The notes: generated by a model not told the origin, from the letters alone. A stretch of 64,000 nucleotides of DNA from Patulibacter brassicae (GCF_033949425.1 NZ_JAXAVX010000002.1:514391-578390), one strand, 5' to 3'; numbered from the stretch's first letter, positions 19,523 to 30,980 are shown. Numbers and translations: made by a program.

Positions 19523-20545
19523 ATGCCGTCCGCCATGGTTCTCGCCGCCGGTCTGGGCACGCGCCTGCGACCGATCACCTTCGAGCTGCCCAAGCCGATG
19601 GTGCCGCTCCTGGACCGGCCGGCGCTCGCGCACACCGTCGACCTGCTGCATCGGCACGGCGTCGACCGGATCGTCGCCAACCTCCACTACTTCCCGGACA
19701 CGATCCGCGGGTACTTCGGCGACGAGCTGGAGTACTCGCTCGAGGAGGAGCTCCTCGGCACGGCGGGTGGGGTGCGCAAGGCGCGCGACTTCTTCGGCGA
19801 CGAGCCGTTCCTCGTCATCTCCGGCGACGCGCTGACCGACCTCGACGTCACGCGCCTGCTCGAGCGCCACCGCGAGACGGGCGGCGTCGCGACGCTCTGC
19901 GTCACGGAGGTCACGGACACGAGCCAGTACGGCGTCGTCCTGCACGACAAGGACGGCCGCATCACCGGGTTCCAGGAGAAGCCGGACCCCGCCGAGGCGC
20001 TCTCGACCCTCGCGAACTGCGGGATGTACCTCTTCTCGCCGGAGATCTTCGACTACTTCCCCGACGCGGACTTCGTCGACTTCGCGCACGACGTCTTCCC
20101 GCGGCTGCTGGAGCACGACGTCCCGTTCCACATCCACCAGCTCGACGGCGAGTACTGGAACGACGTCGGCTCGATCGACGAGCTGCGCAACGGCACCTTC
20201 GACGCCCTCACCGGGGCGCTGCGCCTGGAGTCGGTGCCCGACGCGGGCCCGGAGGCCGTCGTCGTCGGCGAGGGCTCGTCGCTCGAGGCCGCCGAGCTCG
20301 TCGAGGGCCCGGTCTGGGTCGGCAAGGACGTCACCGTCGAGGCCGGCGTGCGCCTGCAGGGCCCGGTCGTCGTCGGCGACGGGGCCGTCGTGGGGCGGGG
20401 CTCCGCCCTGAAGCGCTCGATCGTCCTGCCGGGCACGACGATCCAGCCCGACACGATCCTCATCGAGGCGATCACGGGGCAGACCGGGATCGTCGGTGCG
20501 ATGCGCCCCCGCGCGGAGACGCGCGTCGGCTCCGGCCGCGCCTGA
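19523..20545 (+). CDS. NDP-sugar pyrophosphorylase (second paralogue)
   Basis: 340 aa. N-terminal MVLAAGLGTRLRPITFELPKP, GTAGGVRKARDFF and VISGDALTDLDVTRLL mark a nucleotidyltransferase of the mannose-1-phosphate guanylyl/glucose-1-phosphate type. The C-terminal part has hexapeptide-like repeats (VWVGKDVTVEAGVRLQGPVVV). It shares the GTRLRP-x-T...KP-x-VPL-x-DRP core with the protein at 16985-18097 but differs enough to be an old duplication rather than a recent one. ATG at 19523, with TAGCGT ending 10 nt upstream. Own transcription unit, isolated from its neighbours by the repeat. Confidence 0.87.
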   Translation: MPSAMVLAAGLGTRLRPITFELPKPMVPLLDRPALAHTVDLLHRHGVDRIVANLHYFPDTIRGYFGDELEYSLEEELLGTAGGVRKARDFFGDEPFLVISGDALTDLDVTRLLERHRETGGVATLCVTEVTDTSQYGVVLHDKDGRITGFQEKPDPAEALSTLANCGMYLFSPEIFDYFPDADFVDFAHDVFPRLLEHDVPFHIHQLDGEYWNDVGSIDELRNGTFDALTGALRLESVPDAGPEAVVVGEGSSLEAAELVEGPVWVGKDVTVEAGVRLQGPVVVGDGAVVGRGSALKRSIVLPGTTIQPDTILIEAITGQTGIVGAMRPRAETRVGSGRA

Positions 20546-20578
20546 GCGCCGACGCGGCCCGCCGCGCCCGCTCGTCGG

Positions 20579-21154
20579 TCAGCGCACGACGTCGTAGACG
20601 AGCTTCTGGACGCCGTTGGCGTACGTCGCGCTGTCGATCAGCGCGAGGCGCTGGGCGTCCTTGTCGGTCTCGCTGAAGAGGCGCTTGCCGGCACCGAGCA
20701 GCGTCGGGAACACGAGCAGGTGGTAGCGGTCGACGAGCCCGGCGTCGGCGAGCGCGCGGTTGAGCATCGCGCTGCCGTGGACCGTGATCGGGCCGCCGTC
20801 GGTCTCCTTCAGCGCGGCGACGTCGTCGAGCGACCGGAGGATCGTGATCTCGCCCCAGTCGTCGACGAGGTCGGACTCCTGCAGCGTCGTGGAGACGACG
20901 TGCTTCGGCATCGCGTTGTAGCGCGGGAACTCCTCGGTCATCGTCGGCCAGACCGGCGCGAACGCCTCGTAGCTCACGCGCCCGAGGAGCATCGCCGTGG
21001 AGTCCTCCTGCTCCTGGGCCTTCAGCTCGTAGGCCTCCGGCAGGAACGCGACGTCCTTGAACGTCCAGCCGCTGTTGCGGTAGCCGGGCTCGCCGCCCGG
21101 GGCCTCGACGACGCCGTCGAGCGACAGGAACGCGGTGGTGATGAGCTGGCGCAC
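20579..21154 (-). CDS. Dihydrofolate reductase family protein (RibD C-terminal-like, YyaP type)
   Basis: 191 aa. MRQLITTAFLSLDGVVEAPGG is the N-terminal strand and NADPH/substrate loop typical of this family; MLLGRVSYEAFAPVWP and ITVHGSAMLNRALADAGLVD follow. These stand-alone RibD_C proteins are NADPH-dependent reductases of mostly unknown substrate and are distinct from true FolA. GTG start with AGGAG 6 nt upstream. The ctaG-like gene lies upstream on the same strand beyond a hairpin, so it is probably a separate transcript. Confidence 0.85.
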   Translation of the reverse strand: MRQLITTAFLSLDGVVEAPGGEPGYRNSGWTFKDVAFLPEAYELKAQEQEDSTAMLLGRVSYEAFAPVWPTMTEEFPRYNAMPKHVVSTTLQESDLVDDWGEITILRSLDDVAALKETDGGPITVHGSAMLNRALADAGLVDRYHLLVFPTLLGAGKRLFSETDKDAQRLALIDSATYANGVQKLVYDVVR

Positions 21155-21222
21155 GGGATCTCCTGGTGGGTGCGAGCCCCCGGTCGCACCGGGAGCGTGG
21201 TCACGGGAGAGGACGGCGGGGC

Positions 21223-21243
21223 GGCGCCGAACTCATCGGCGCC
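21223..21243 (-). terminator. Hairpin downstream of ctaG
   Basis: Perfect 8-bp inverted repeat GGCGCCGA / TCGGCGCC with a 5-nt ACTCA loop, 27 nt beyond the CtaG stop on the minus strand. No T-run. Confidence 0.5.
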
Positions 21244-21269
21244 GTCCTGAGTCGGTCCGGGCGGCCGCG

Positions 21270-22145
21270 CTATCCCGCGTCGAGCGCCGACGGCGCGGCG
21301 GCCCGCTCCTCGGCCTCGCGCCGCTCGCGCTCCGCCTCCTCGCGGTCCAGCAGGGCCTCCTCGCGGCGGGCGGTGCGCTCGGCCTCCTGGAGGCCCCGGA
21401 TGAAGAGCACGCCGAACGCGACGCCCATGATCAGCACCTGCTCGGTGGCCATCAGCGCGCCGGCCATCGCCTGGTCGGTCGTCGGCGTGAGGCCCCACCA
21501 GTTCTCGCCCGTCTCGTAGAACGCGTACATCGCGCCGGGGGCGAAGGTCAGCGCCATGCCCAGCAGGCCGACCGTGACCTTCGTGACGCCCATGTAGACC
21601 ATCGGCCCCATGGCGGTCATCCGCTCCCGCGACGGGATCGGGCGCAGCAGGTGCCACCAGTAGAGGAAGCCGACGCCGGTGAAGGTCATGTGCTCCAGCA
21701 GGTGGACCGTGTCGGAGCGGGCGGCGGCGTCGTAGAGCGCCGGGACGTGCCACAGCCACATGCCGAGGGTGTAGGCGACGAGGCCGAACCACGGGCGGGC
21801 GATGATGCCGAGGCGCTGCTCGAGCCACTGCACGCGCCGCGTGATCGGCCGCATGAGCACGCGGTTGAGGCCGAAGAGCAGCAGCAGCGGCATGACGTCC
21901 AGCAGCAGCAGGTGCTGGACCATGTGCATCACGAGGAGGGAGTCGCCCCAGCCGTCGATCGGGTTGCCCTGCGCGACGACGAGCGTCAGCGCGCCTCCGA
22001 TCCAGGACGCGAGCCGCCAGATCGGCGCGTCGTCGCGATCGGTCGAGCGACGCACCCGCCACCACCGCGGCACGTACGCCGCGAGCAGGAGCAGGGCCAT
22101 GATCGTCGGCGCCGGCTCGATGCCCCACGAAGTCGGAGGAGACAC
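21270..22145 (-). CDS. ctaG: Cytochrome c oxidase assembly factor CtaG/caa3_CtaG family
   Basis: 291 aa with about seven membrane helices. Conserved His-rich features of caa3-type CtaG are visible: MHMVQHLLLLDVMPLLLL, MWLWHVPALYDAA, VHLLEHMTFTGVGFLYWWHLL. These proteins are needed to mature (deliver copper to) heme-copper oxidases. The last 45 residues are a charged E/R coiled-coil tail (EAERTARREEALLDREEAER). GTG start at 22145 with GGAG 6 nt upstream; the longer upstream reading frame is GC-driven. No oxidase subunit genes are nearby. Confidence 0.88.
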   Translation of the reverse strand: MSPPTSWGIEPAPTIMALLLLAAYVPRWWRVRRSTDRDDAPIWRLASWIGGALTLVVAQGNPIDGWGDSLLVMHMVQHLLLLDVMPLLLLFGLNRVLMRPITRRVQWLEQRLGIIARPWFGLVAYTLGMWLWHVPALYDAAARSDTVHLLEHMTFTGVGFLYWWHLLRPIPSRERMTAMGPMVYMGVTKVTVGLLGMALTFAPGAMYAFYETGENWWGLTPTTDQAMAGALMATEQVLIMGVAFGVLFIRGLQEAERTARREEALLDREEAERERREAEERAAAPSALDAG

Positions 22146-22207
22146 GTCTCCAGTCTGGCGCAGTCCGGGCCTGGAGGCGGTTCGGCCCCCGGCGCGAGCA
22201 TCGCTCC

Positions 22208-22888
22208 GTGACCGCCCTCGACCTCCTGCTCGGCGCACTGGCGCCGGACCGCTGCCTGCACTGCCGCGCACCCGCCGATGCGGGCGCGCTGCTCTGCTCC
22301 GGCTGCCGCGGCGCGCTGCCGTGGCTCGCCGACGGGGGCTGCGCCCGATGCGGCCTGCCGATCCCGTGCGCGCCGGGGCGGTGCCCGGCGCGGGGGACGG
22401 CGCTCTCGGCGTCCTGGTCGCCGCTGGCCTACGAGGGCCCCGCCCGGAGCCTCGCGCTGGCGGGCAAGGCCCGCGCACCCGAGCGCGTCGCCGCGTTCCT
22501 CGGCGCGGCGATGGCCCAGCGGCTGCCGCCGCGCCTGCGGGCCGGGAGCCCCGTGCTCGTCCCCGTGCCGGCCGATCCGGTGCGCGGTCGCCGCCGGGGC
22601 GCCGACCACGCCCTCCTCCTGGCGCGTCGGCTCGGGCGCGCGCGGGAGCTGCCGTGGCGGGCGGTGCTCGCGCGCCCACCGGCGCCGGCGCGCCACCGCC
22701 TCGCCGCCGGCCGGCGGCGCGGCATCGAGCTCGCGCCGCCCCGCGCGCTGCGTCGCGCGCCCCCGGTGGTCCTGCTCGTCGACGACGTGCACACGACCGG
22801 CGCGACGCTGAGCGCGTGCGCGGTCGCGCTCCAGGCCGCCGGCGCGCAGGAGGTTCGCGCCGTCACGGCGATGCGCACCCTGCGCTGA
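22208..22888 (+). CDS. ComF family amidophosphoribosyltransferase-like protein
   Basis: 226 aa. N-terminal Cys clusters (CLHC, CSGC, CARC, then a further Cys pair) form the double zinc ribbon of ComFC. A PRTase domain follows, with the PRPP loop VVLLVDDVHTTGATLSACA near residues 187-205 and the upstream VPVPADPVRGRRRGADHA. ComFC acts in natural transformation in Bacillus and Helicobacter; in non-competent taxa the role is unclear. GTG start. Its place upstream of hpf-secA-prfB copies the Bacillus subtilis order. Confidence 0.87.
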   Translation: MTALDLLLGALAPDRCLHCRAPADAGALLCSGCRGALPWLADGGCARCGLPIPCAPGRCPARGTALSASWSPLAYEGPARSLALAGKARAPERVAAFLGAAMAQRLPPRLRAGSPVLVPVPADPVRGRRRGADHALLLARRLGRARELPWRAVLARPPAPARHRLAAGRRRGIELAPPRALRRAPPVVLLVDDVHTTGATLSACAVALQAAGAQEVRAVTAMRTLR

Positions 22889-22948
22889 GCGGGCGGCGGG
22901 ACCGCCGGGAGACGCGCCCGGACTGGCGACCGTCTACGCTCGCCGCCG

Positions 22949-23275
22949 ATGAGGCAGGTGCTGCGACCGCTGTTCGACCGCGTGGTCATCAAGGAGCTCG
23001 AGCCCGACCGGGTCCGCCGCTCCGGCCTCGTGGTGCCGCCGGGCTCCCACGAGCCGCCGCCGCAGCACGGGATCGTCCTGCAGGTGGGGCCGGGGCTCGA
23101 CTGGTGGGGGCAGGCCGGCGTGCAGATGCCGGTGAAGCCCGGCGACCACGTCGTCTTCCCCGCGTCGGCCGGCGCCTGGGTCGACATCGAGGAGGAGCGC
23201 CTGCTCGTCTGCCGCGTCGGCGAGCTGCTCGGGGCGCTGGAGGAGCTCCCCGACGAGGCGCCGGGCACCGACTGA
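22949..23275 (+). CDS. Lone GroES/Cpn10-like protein
   Basis: 108 aa. LRPLFDRVVIKELEPDRVRRSGLVVPPGSHEPPPQHGIVLQVGPG matches the Cpn10 fold (LRPLxDRVxVK; the mobile-loop position is SGLVVPPGSHEPP), and KPGDHVVFPASAGAWVDIEEERLLVCRVGELLG matches its second half. The mobile loop, which docks GroEL, is degenerate compared with the usual G-I-V-L/I-P. An extra WWGQAGVQMPV segment and a C-terminal acidic tail are added. No groEL is adjacent, so this is probably a divergent paralogue of the main groES. TACGCT lies 8 nt before the ATG. Confidence 0.82.
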   Translation: MRQVLRPLFDRVVIKELEPDRVRRSGLVVPPGSHEPPPQHGIVLQVGPGLDWWGQAGVQMPVKPGDHVVFPASAGAWVDIEEERLLVCRVGELLGALEELPDEAPGTD

Positions 23276-23334
23276 CGGTGGCCGCCGGCCGGCCGGACGT
23301 CGCCGGGATCGGTTCTCGACGGACGTCCTCGAGG

Positions 23335-23380
23335 CATAGCACGGCGTCCACGGCGGGGGAAGCGCCCGCCGTCCATAGCA
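23335..23380 (+). other. Hairpin flanked by direct repeat upstream of hpf
   Basis: A perfect 8-bp inverted repeat ACGGCGGG (23350-23357) / CCCGCCGT (23365-23372) is bracketed by two copies of CATAGCA (23335-23341 and 23374-23380). It may be the terminator of the GroES-like gene. The direct repeat is unexplained. Confidence 0.4.
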
Positions 23381-23407
23381 GACCTCGTCGTTCGACGTCG
23401 GCCGCCC

Positions 23408-23436
23408 TTGTCAGCGTGTTGCCGCGCTGTTACGGT
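23408..23436 (+). promoter_or_regulatory. hpf promoter
   Basis: TTGTCA (23408-23413), 17-nt spacer, TACGGT (23431-23436): the best sigma70-type promoter in the window. Predicted transcript start is near 23443, giving a leader of about 37 nt that contains AAAGGAG. Confidence 0.65.
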
Positions 23437-23479
23437 CGGCGCACCGCTTGGAAGTCCACCGGACGACGAAAGGAGATCC

Positions 23480-23851
23480 ATGCGGATCGAGGTGAAGGGC
23501 CGCAACGTCCCGATCACGGAGGAGCTGCGCGAGTGCATCGAGCGCCGGTTCCGAAAGGTCGACGCGCAGGTGTCCGAACTCGCCGAGCTCGAGATCGAGC
23601 TCTCCGAGGCCGGCAACCCCGCCGTCGCCGAGCCGTTCGGGGCCTCCGCCACCCTCCGCCTCAAGGGGGTCACGCTGCACGCCAGGGACGTCAGCGGCGA
23701 CCTCAAGCACGCGATCCACCTGGTCGAGGAGGAGCTGCACCGGCAGGTCAAGCGCCATCGGGTGCGCACGCGGCATCGCCGCGACGCGCGCCGCATGTCG
23801 CAGGCGCGCCGCGAGGGACGGGGAACCGACTTCGGGACGGCACAGGCCTAG
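23480..23851 (+). CDS. hpf: Ribosome hibernation-promoting factor, short form (HPF/RaiA family)
   Basis: 123 aa. MRIEVKGRNVPITEELRECIERRFRKVD begins the beta-alpha-beta-beta-beta-alpha fold that sits in the decoding site of the 30S subunit; LHARDVSGDLKHAIHLVEEELHRQVKR is the second helix. The C-terminal dimerisation domain of long HPF is absent and is replaced by a basic Arg-rich tail (HRRDARRMSQARREGRG). ATG with AAAGGAG 5-6 nt upstream. Located directly before secA, as in many Gram-positive genomes. It should stabilise idle ribosomes in stationary phase. Confidence 0.9.
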   Translation: MRIEVKGRNVPITEELRECIERRFRKVDAQVSELAELEIELSEAGNPAVAEPFGASATLRLKGVTLHARDVSGDLKHAIHLVEEELHRQVKRHRVRTRHRRDARRMSQARREGRGTDFGTAQA

Positions 23852-23948
23852 CGCCGCAGAGACGCGAATCGACAGCCATGACCGGCCCCGTTCGGGCCGG
23901 CGGGCCGGGGGAGCGCCGCGACCGCGAAGCGGGCGGCACCCGGCCATC

Positions 23949-23980
23949 ACGGGGGCCGCGGCGGACGTCGCGGCCCCCGT
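23949..23980 (+). terminator. Hairpin between hpf and secA
   Basis: Perfect 11-bp inverted repeat ACGGGGGCCGC / GCGGCCCCCGT with a 10-nt loop. Separates hpf from secA, which has its own -10 at 24083. Nothing else is apparent in 23852-24095. Confidence 0.6.
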
Positions 23981-24095
23981 CGTGCGCGGAGGGACCGGAG
24001 GTCGCCGAGCGGGCGGGGCCGGGGCGGGCGGCGCGCCGTCTCGACGGGGGATCCGGCCGGCGGGACGGGCTCGGTCCGCTGGTACCCTCAACTCC

Positions 24096-26951
<2,856 letters not shown>

Positions 26952-26997
26952 GCCGCCGCTGACCACCGGGTCCCGCGGCGCTGCGGCGCCCGGGCAC

Positions 26998-27039
26998 GAA
27001 CGCGCGAGGGCGGCCCGACCGGGCCGCCCTCGCGCGTTC
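26998..27039. terminator. Bidirectional terminator between secA and cysI
   Basis: Perfect 19-bp stem (26998-27016 with 27021-27039; outer end GAACGCGCGAGGG) and a 4-nt GACC loop between convergent genes. The GAA/TTC ends give it limited polarity in both directions. Confidence 0.85.
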
Positions 27040-27088
27040 TCGAGTCGGCGCGGCGGGCGCCGACGGACGCCCGTGCCGCGCGCCGCCG

Positions 27089-28855
27089 TCAGTCGTTGAA
27101 GAAGCGACCCTCGGTGACCTCGGCGACGAAGCCCGCGCGGATCACGAAGTCGCCGAAGCGCTCGCCGTCCTGCCGGTCCTTCGCGTAGGCGCCGAGGGTC
27201 TCGTCGAGCACCTCGAGGATGACGTCCTCGCCGACGTTCTCGCGGACCATCTTGTTCAGGCGCTGGCCGTGGAAGCCGGCGCCGAGGTACAGGTTGTACT
27301 TCCCGGGGGCGCGGCCGGTGAGCGCGATCTCGGCGATGTACGGGCGGGCGCAGCCGTTCGGGCAGCCCGTCATCCGGATCGTGATCGGCTCCTCGGTCAG
27401 GCCGTGCGTCTCCAGCAGGCCCTCGATCTTCGTGATGAGGTCCGGCAGGTAGCGCTCGGCCTCGGCCATCGCCAGGCCGCAGGTGGGCATCGCGACGCAC
27501 GCCATCGAGTTCAGGCGCAGCGCGCTGCGGCCCTTCGTCGGGACGTTGTCGATGCCGTGCTCGGCGAGCAGCGCGTCGACCTTCGGGCGGTCCTCCGGCG
27601 CGACGTCGGAGAGGATGACGCTCTGGTTCGGGGTGAGCCGGAAGACGCACAGGCCGGCCTGCGCGATCGCGCGCAGCCCGGTCAAGAGCCGCCGCTCGCC
27701 CCGGTCGATGATCCGCCCGCTCTCGATGAAGAGCGTGAAGTGCTCGAGCCCGTCGTCGCCGGTGGTCCAGCCGAGCTGGTCGCCGTTCGAGTCGAACCGG
27801 AACCTCTTGGCGGGGGCGAGCGCGAAGCCGAGGCGACGCTCGATCTCGCCCTTGATGAACGGCAGGCCCTTGTCGTCGATCGTGTACTTGAAGCGGGCGT
27901 GCGAGCGGGTGACGCGATCGCCGTAGTCGCGCTGCACGCCCATCACGGCGTCGAGCGTCGGGACGAGCTGGTCGACCTCGATGAAGCCGATGACGTCGCC
28001 GAGCCGCGGGTAGGTCTCGGGCGCGCGGTCGGTGCGGCCCATGCCGCCGCCGATGACGACGTTGAAGCCCTTGAGCTTCCCGCGCGAGGCGATCGCGACG
28101 AAGCCGAGGTCCTGCGAGTAGATGTCGATGTCGTTGCTCGGCGGGACCGCGAAGCCGATCTTGAACTTCCGCGGCATGTACTGCTTGCCGTAGAAGGGCT
28201 CCTCGTCGTCGCCGCGCGGCGTGGCGGGCTTCTCGCCGAACCAGACCTCCTCGTAGGCCGAGGTCTTGTGGATGACGTGGTCCGACGCGATCCGCGCCTG
28301 CTCGTAGACCTGCTTGTGGAGCTTCGAGAGCCCGGGGTGCACGCCGCTCATCACCGTGCGGGCGACATCGCCGCAGGCGGCCTTGCCGTCGAGGCCGACG
28401 TCCCGCAGGCCGATCATCACCTCGCGCAGGGCGTTGCGGTCGAGGTAGTGGAACTGGAACGTCTGGCGCGTCGTCAGGCGGAACTGGTCGTTGCCGTGGA
28501 GGCGCCCGAGCTCGTCGATCTTCAGCCACTGCTCGGGGGTGCAGACGCCGCCCGGCAGGCGGCCGCGGAGCATGAACGTGAAGTAGGGCTCCAGCTTCTG
28601 CTGACGACGCTCGTCGCGGAGGTCGCGGTCGTCCTGCTGGTAGATCCCATGGAACTTCATGAGCTTGTTGTTGTTCTCGTCGACCGCGCGGGTGATCTCG
28701 TCGACGAGATCGGTGGCGATCGTGCCGGCGAGGTAGTCGCTGTGGAACTTCAGCGACTCCTCGGGCGCGAGCTTCTCGAGCGGCTGGGAGAGGTCGCGGC
28801 TGCGGTCGACCTCGACCGCCGGGGCCGCCGCCTGCGTCGTCTTCGTCGTGGACAT
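27089..28855 (-). CDS. cysI: Assimilatory sulfite reductase hemoprotein subunit
   Basis: 588 aa. Carries out six-electron reduction of sulfite to sulfide on a coupled siroheme-4Fe4S centre. Cluster ligands are CVAMPTC (Cys-x5-Cys) and, about 40 residues later, GCPNGC (Cys-x3-Cys). The siroheme-binding RLTTRQTFQFH is in the N-terminal repeat, with NGCARPYIAEIALTGRAPGKYNLYLG after the cluster. The N-terminus has an Ala-rich extension of about 20 aa. ATG at 28855 with AGGAG overlapping the cysJ stop. The partner flavoprotein gene ends 9 nt upstream, so this is a CysJI-type rather than a ferredoxin-only (SirA) enzyme. Confidence 0.93.
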   Translation of the reverse strand: MSTTKTTQAAAPAVEVDRSRDLSQPLEKLAPEESLKFHSDYLAGTIATDLVDEITRAVDENNNKLMKFHGIYQQDDRDLRDERRQQKLEPYFTFMLRGRLPGGVCTPEQWLKIDELGRLHGNDQFRLTTRQTFQFHYLDRNALREVMIGLRDVGLDGKAACGDVARTVMSGVHPGLSKLHKQVYEQARIASDHVIHKTSAYEEVWFGEKPATPRGDDEEPFYGKQYMPRKFKIGFAVPPSNDIDIYSQDLGFVAIASRGKLKGFNVVIGGGMGRTDRAPETYPRLGDVIGFIEVDQLVPTLDAVMGVQRDYGDRVTRSHARFKYTIDDKGLPFIKGEIERRLGFALAPAKRFRFDSNGDQLGWTTGDDGLEHFTLFIESGRIIDRGERRLLTGLRAIAQAGLCVFRLTPNQSVILSDVAPEDRPKVDALLAEHGIDNVPTKGRSALRLNSMACVAMPTCGLAMAEAERYLPDLITKIEGLLETHGLTEEPITIRMTGCPNGCARPYIAEIALTGRAPGKYNLYLGAGFHGQRLNKMVRENVGEDVILEVLDETLGAYAKDRQDGERFGDFVIRAGFVAEVTEGRFFND

Positions 28856-28864
28856 CGGGGACTC

Positions 28865-30706
28865 CTAGTAGACGTCGAGGAGGTAGCGGTGCTCGCGCTT
28901 CAGCGCGGAGAGGTACTCGCGGGCGTCGTCCTCGCCCTTGCCGCCGTGCTCGGCGACGATCTCGGCGAGCGTCGCGTCGACGTCCGGCGCCATGTTCGTG
29001 GCGTCGCCGCAGACGTAGATCCGCGCGCCGTCCTCGAGCCACGCCCAGACGTCCCGCCCGGCCTGCCGGAGGCGGTCCTGGACGTAGGTCTTCGGCGTGG
29101 CATCGCGCGAGAACGCGGGGTCCAGCCGGGTCAGGACGCCGTCCTTCAGCAGCTGCTGCCACTCGACCTGGTAGAGGAAGTCGCTGCGGAAGTTCCGCTC
29201 GCCGAAGACGAGCCAGTTGCGCCCCTCGGCACCGCGCGCCTCGCGCTCCTGCAGGAACGCGCGGTAGGGCGCCACGCCGGTCCCGGCGCCGACCATGATG
29301 ATCGGGACGTCGTCGGCGGGCAGGCGGAAGTGCTCGTTGGCCTGGACGTAGACCGGGACGTCGAGGTCCTCCGCGTCGCCGATCCGGGCGAGATGCCCGG
29401 ACGCGACGCCCGTCCGCGGGCGGCCGTGGAGCTCGAACCGGACGGTGCTCACCGTGAGGTGCGCCTCGTCGGGCGCGGCGGCGAGGCTCGAGGCGATCGA
29501 GTACAGCCGCGGCTGGAGGGGACGCAGCCCGGCGAGGAGCTGCGCGGCGTCGAGGCCCGGGACCGGGAAGCGCTCGACGATGTCCAGCACGTGGTGCTCG
29601 TGGAGGTAGTCGAAGCGGGCCTTGGCGTCGCCGTCGCGCAGCGCCTCGAGCTCGCCGGCGCCGCTGAGCGTCGCCCACTGCTCGATGAAGCGCGGGGTGC
29701 CGGCGGTGATCTCGTACGCGTGGGTCAGCGCCTCGCGCAGCGGCCGGTCGCCCTGCTTCGTCGGCACCGTCGCGTCGCCGGAGAGCGCGAGCCGGTCCAG
29801 CAGCGCCTCGACGAGCTGCGGGTCGTTCTGGGGGACGACGCCGAGCGCGTCGCCCGGCTCGTAGGTCAGCCCCGAGCCCTCGAGCGAGAGCTCGACGTGG
29901 CGGGTCTCCTTCGACGATCCGCGCCCGGTGAGCACGACGTTCTCCAGCAGCGGCGCGGCGAACGGGTGCTTCTTGCCATGGGCGACCGCGCCGTTGCTCG
30001 ACGCCGCGCCGTCGACCGACGGCGCACCACCGGCGGGGACGGCGGCCGCGGCGCCGGCGGGCGGCTCGTCCGGGACGAGCCGCGCGACCACGTCCGCGAT
30101 CCAGGCCTCGGCGTCGTCCTCGTAGTCCACGTCGCAGTCGACGCGGTCGGCCAGGCGCGAGGCGCCGAGCTCCTCCAGGCGCGCGTCGAGCTGCTTGCCG
30201 GCCGAGCAGTAGTGCTCGTACGTCGAGTCGCCGAGGGCCAGGACCGCGAACCGCACGTCGGGGAGCTTCGGGGCCTTGCGCCCTGCAAGGAACTCGAAGA
30301 ACCCGATCGCGCTCGGCGGCGGGTCGCCCTCGCCGTGCGTGGCGGCGATGACGACGAGATCCTGCTCGTCCTTCAGGAGGCGGGTCTTGTAGTCCGCCAT
30401 GTCGGCGACCTCGGCCGGCACGCCCTGCGCGGTGGCGGCCGCGGCGACCTGGCCGGCGACCTCGCGGCTGTTCCCGGTGTCGGTGCCGTACAGCACCGTG
30501 AGCCGGCGGGCGGCGGGGGCGGCCGGGGCGGCGGTGGCGGCGGCGGCGCCGTCGTCGGCCGGGAGCGCGGCGGGCGCCGTGCCCGCGCCGGCGAGCCCCG
30601 CGAAGTAGCCGCTGAGCCAGATCGCCTGGTCGCGGTCCACCGTCGGCGCGAGGCGCTGGAGCTGGTCCTGCTGCTCGCTCGTGAGGGTCGGGATCGGGGT
30701 GCTCAA
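28865..30706 (-). CDS. cysJ: Sulfite reductase [NADPH] flavoprotein subunit
   Basis: 613 aa, diflavin reductase. FMN flavodoxin domain (about 68-205): LTVLYGTDTGNSREVA, ATHGEGDPPPSA, LGDSTYEHYC. A linker rich in Ala/Pro precedes the FAD domain (RLYSIASSL) and the NADPH domain (VGAGTGVAPYRAFLQERE, VCGDATNMAPDVDATL, ending in a C-terminal Tyr as usual: RYLLDVY). It passes electrons from NADPH to CysI. The predicted start is a TTG at 30706 (TTGAGCACC), unusual but the first start in frame with the conserved N-terminal helix. Upstream is a 274-bp gap shared with prfB. Confidence 0.92.
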   Translation of the reverse strand: MSTPIPTLTSEQQDQLQRLAPTVDRDQAIWLSGYFAGLAGAGTAPAALPADDGAAAATAAPAAPAARRLTVLYGTDTGNSREVAGQVAAAATAQGVPAEVADMADYKTRLLKDEQDLVVIAATHGEGDPPPSAIGFFEFLAGRKAPKLPDVRFAVLALGDSTYEHYCSAGKQLDARLEELGASRLADRVDCDVDYEDDAEAWIADVVARLVPDEPPAGAAAAVPAGGAPSVDGAASSNGAVAHGKKHPFAAPLLENVVLTGRGSSKETRHVELSLEGSGLTYEPGDALGVVPQNDPQLVEALLDRLALSGDATVPTKQGDRPLREALTHAYEITAGTPRFIEQWATLSGAGELEALRDGDAKARFDYLHEHHVLDIVERFPVPGLDAAQLLAGLRPLQPRLYSIASSLAAAPDEAHLTVSTVRFELHGRPRTGVASGHLARIGDAEDLDVPVYVQANEHFRLPADDVPIIMVGAGTGVAPYRAFLQEREARGAEGRNWLVFGERNFRSDFLYQVEWQQLLKDGVLTRLDPAFSRDATPKTYVQDRLRQAGRDVWAWLEDGARIYVCGDATNMAPDVDATLAEIVAEHGGKGEDDAREYLSALKREHRYLLDVY

Positions 30707-30980
30707 GGTCGTCGAGAGGGCTCGTGCGTTGGGCCCGTCGCGGACGCGTGGGCGGGTGGCGGTGCCGCGAGATCGAGGGAGATCGCCGGCCGGAAATCCG
30801 GATCGATTTTCGCAGATTGCCGCGACCTCGGACCGGGGACACGCATTGTGCTGGACCCTGATCGGAATATGGTGGAGGAACAGGAAGGGCTGCGGGACCA
30901 GCAGGAAGGGATCGGCGCCGCGGCCCCGGGCGCGGCGGGGCGCTCACCGCGTGGGAGGCGGTGCTAGCGTCGAGTGGTCC
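30707..30980. promoter_or_regulatory. Divergent cysJ / prfB intergenic region
   Basis: Contains an AT-richer patch (about 30793-30870), unusual for this genome. TTGTGC-16 nt-TATGGT (30846-30873) is a candidate plus-strand promoter, and TAGCGT at 30965-30970 lies 10 nt before prfB. The 8-bp palindrome ATCCGGAT (30797-30804) lies in the patch and could be a cys regulator site. CAGGAAGGG occurs twice (30881-30889 and 30902-30910). A 32-codon ORF (30869-30967) spans these repeats but lacks a ribosome-binding site. Confidence 0.4.
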
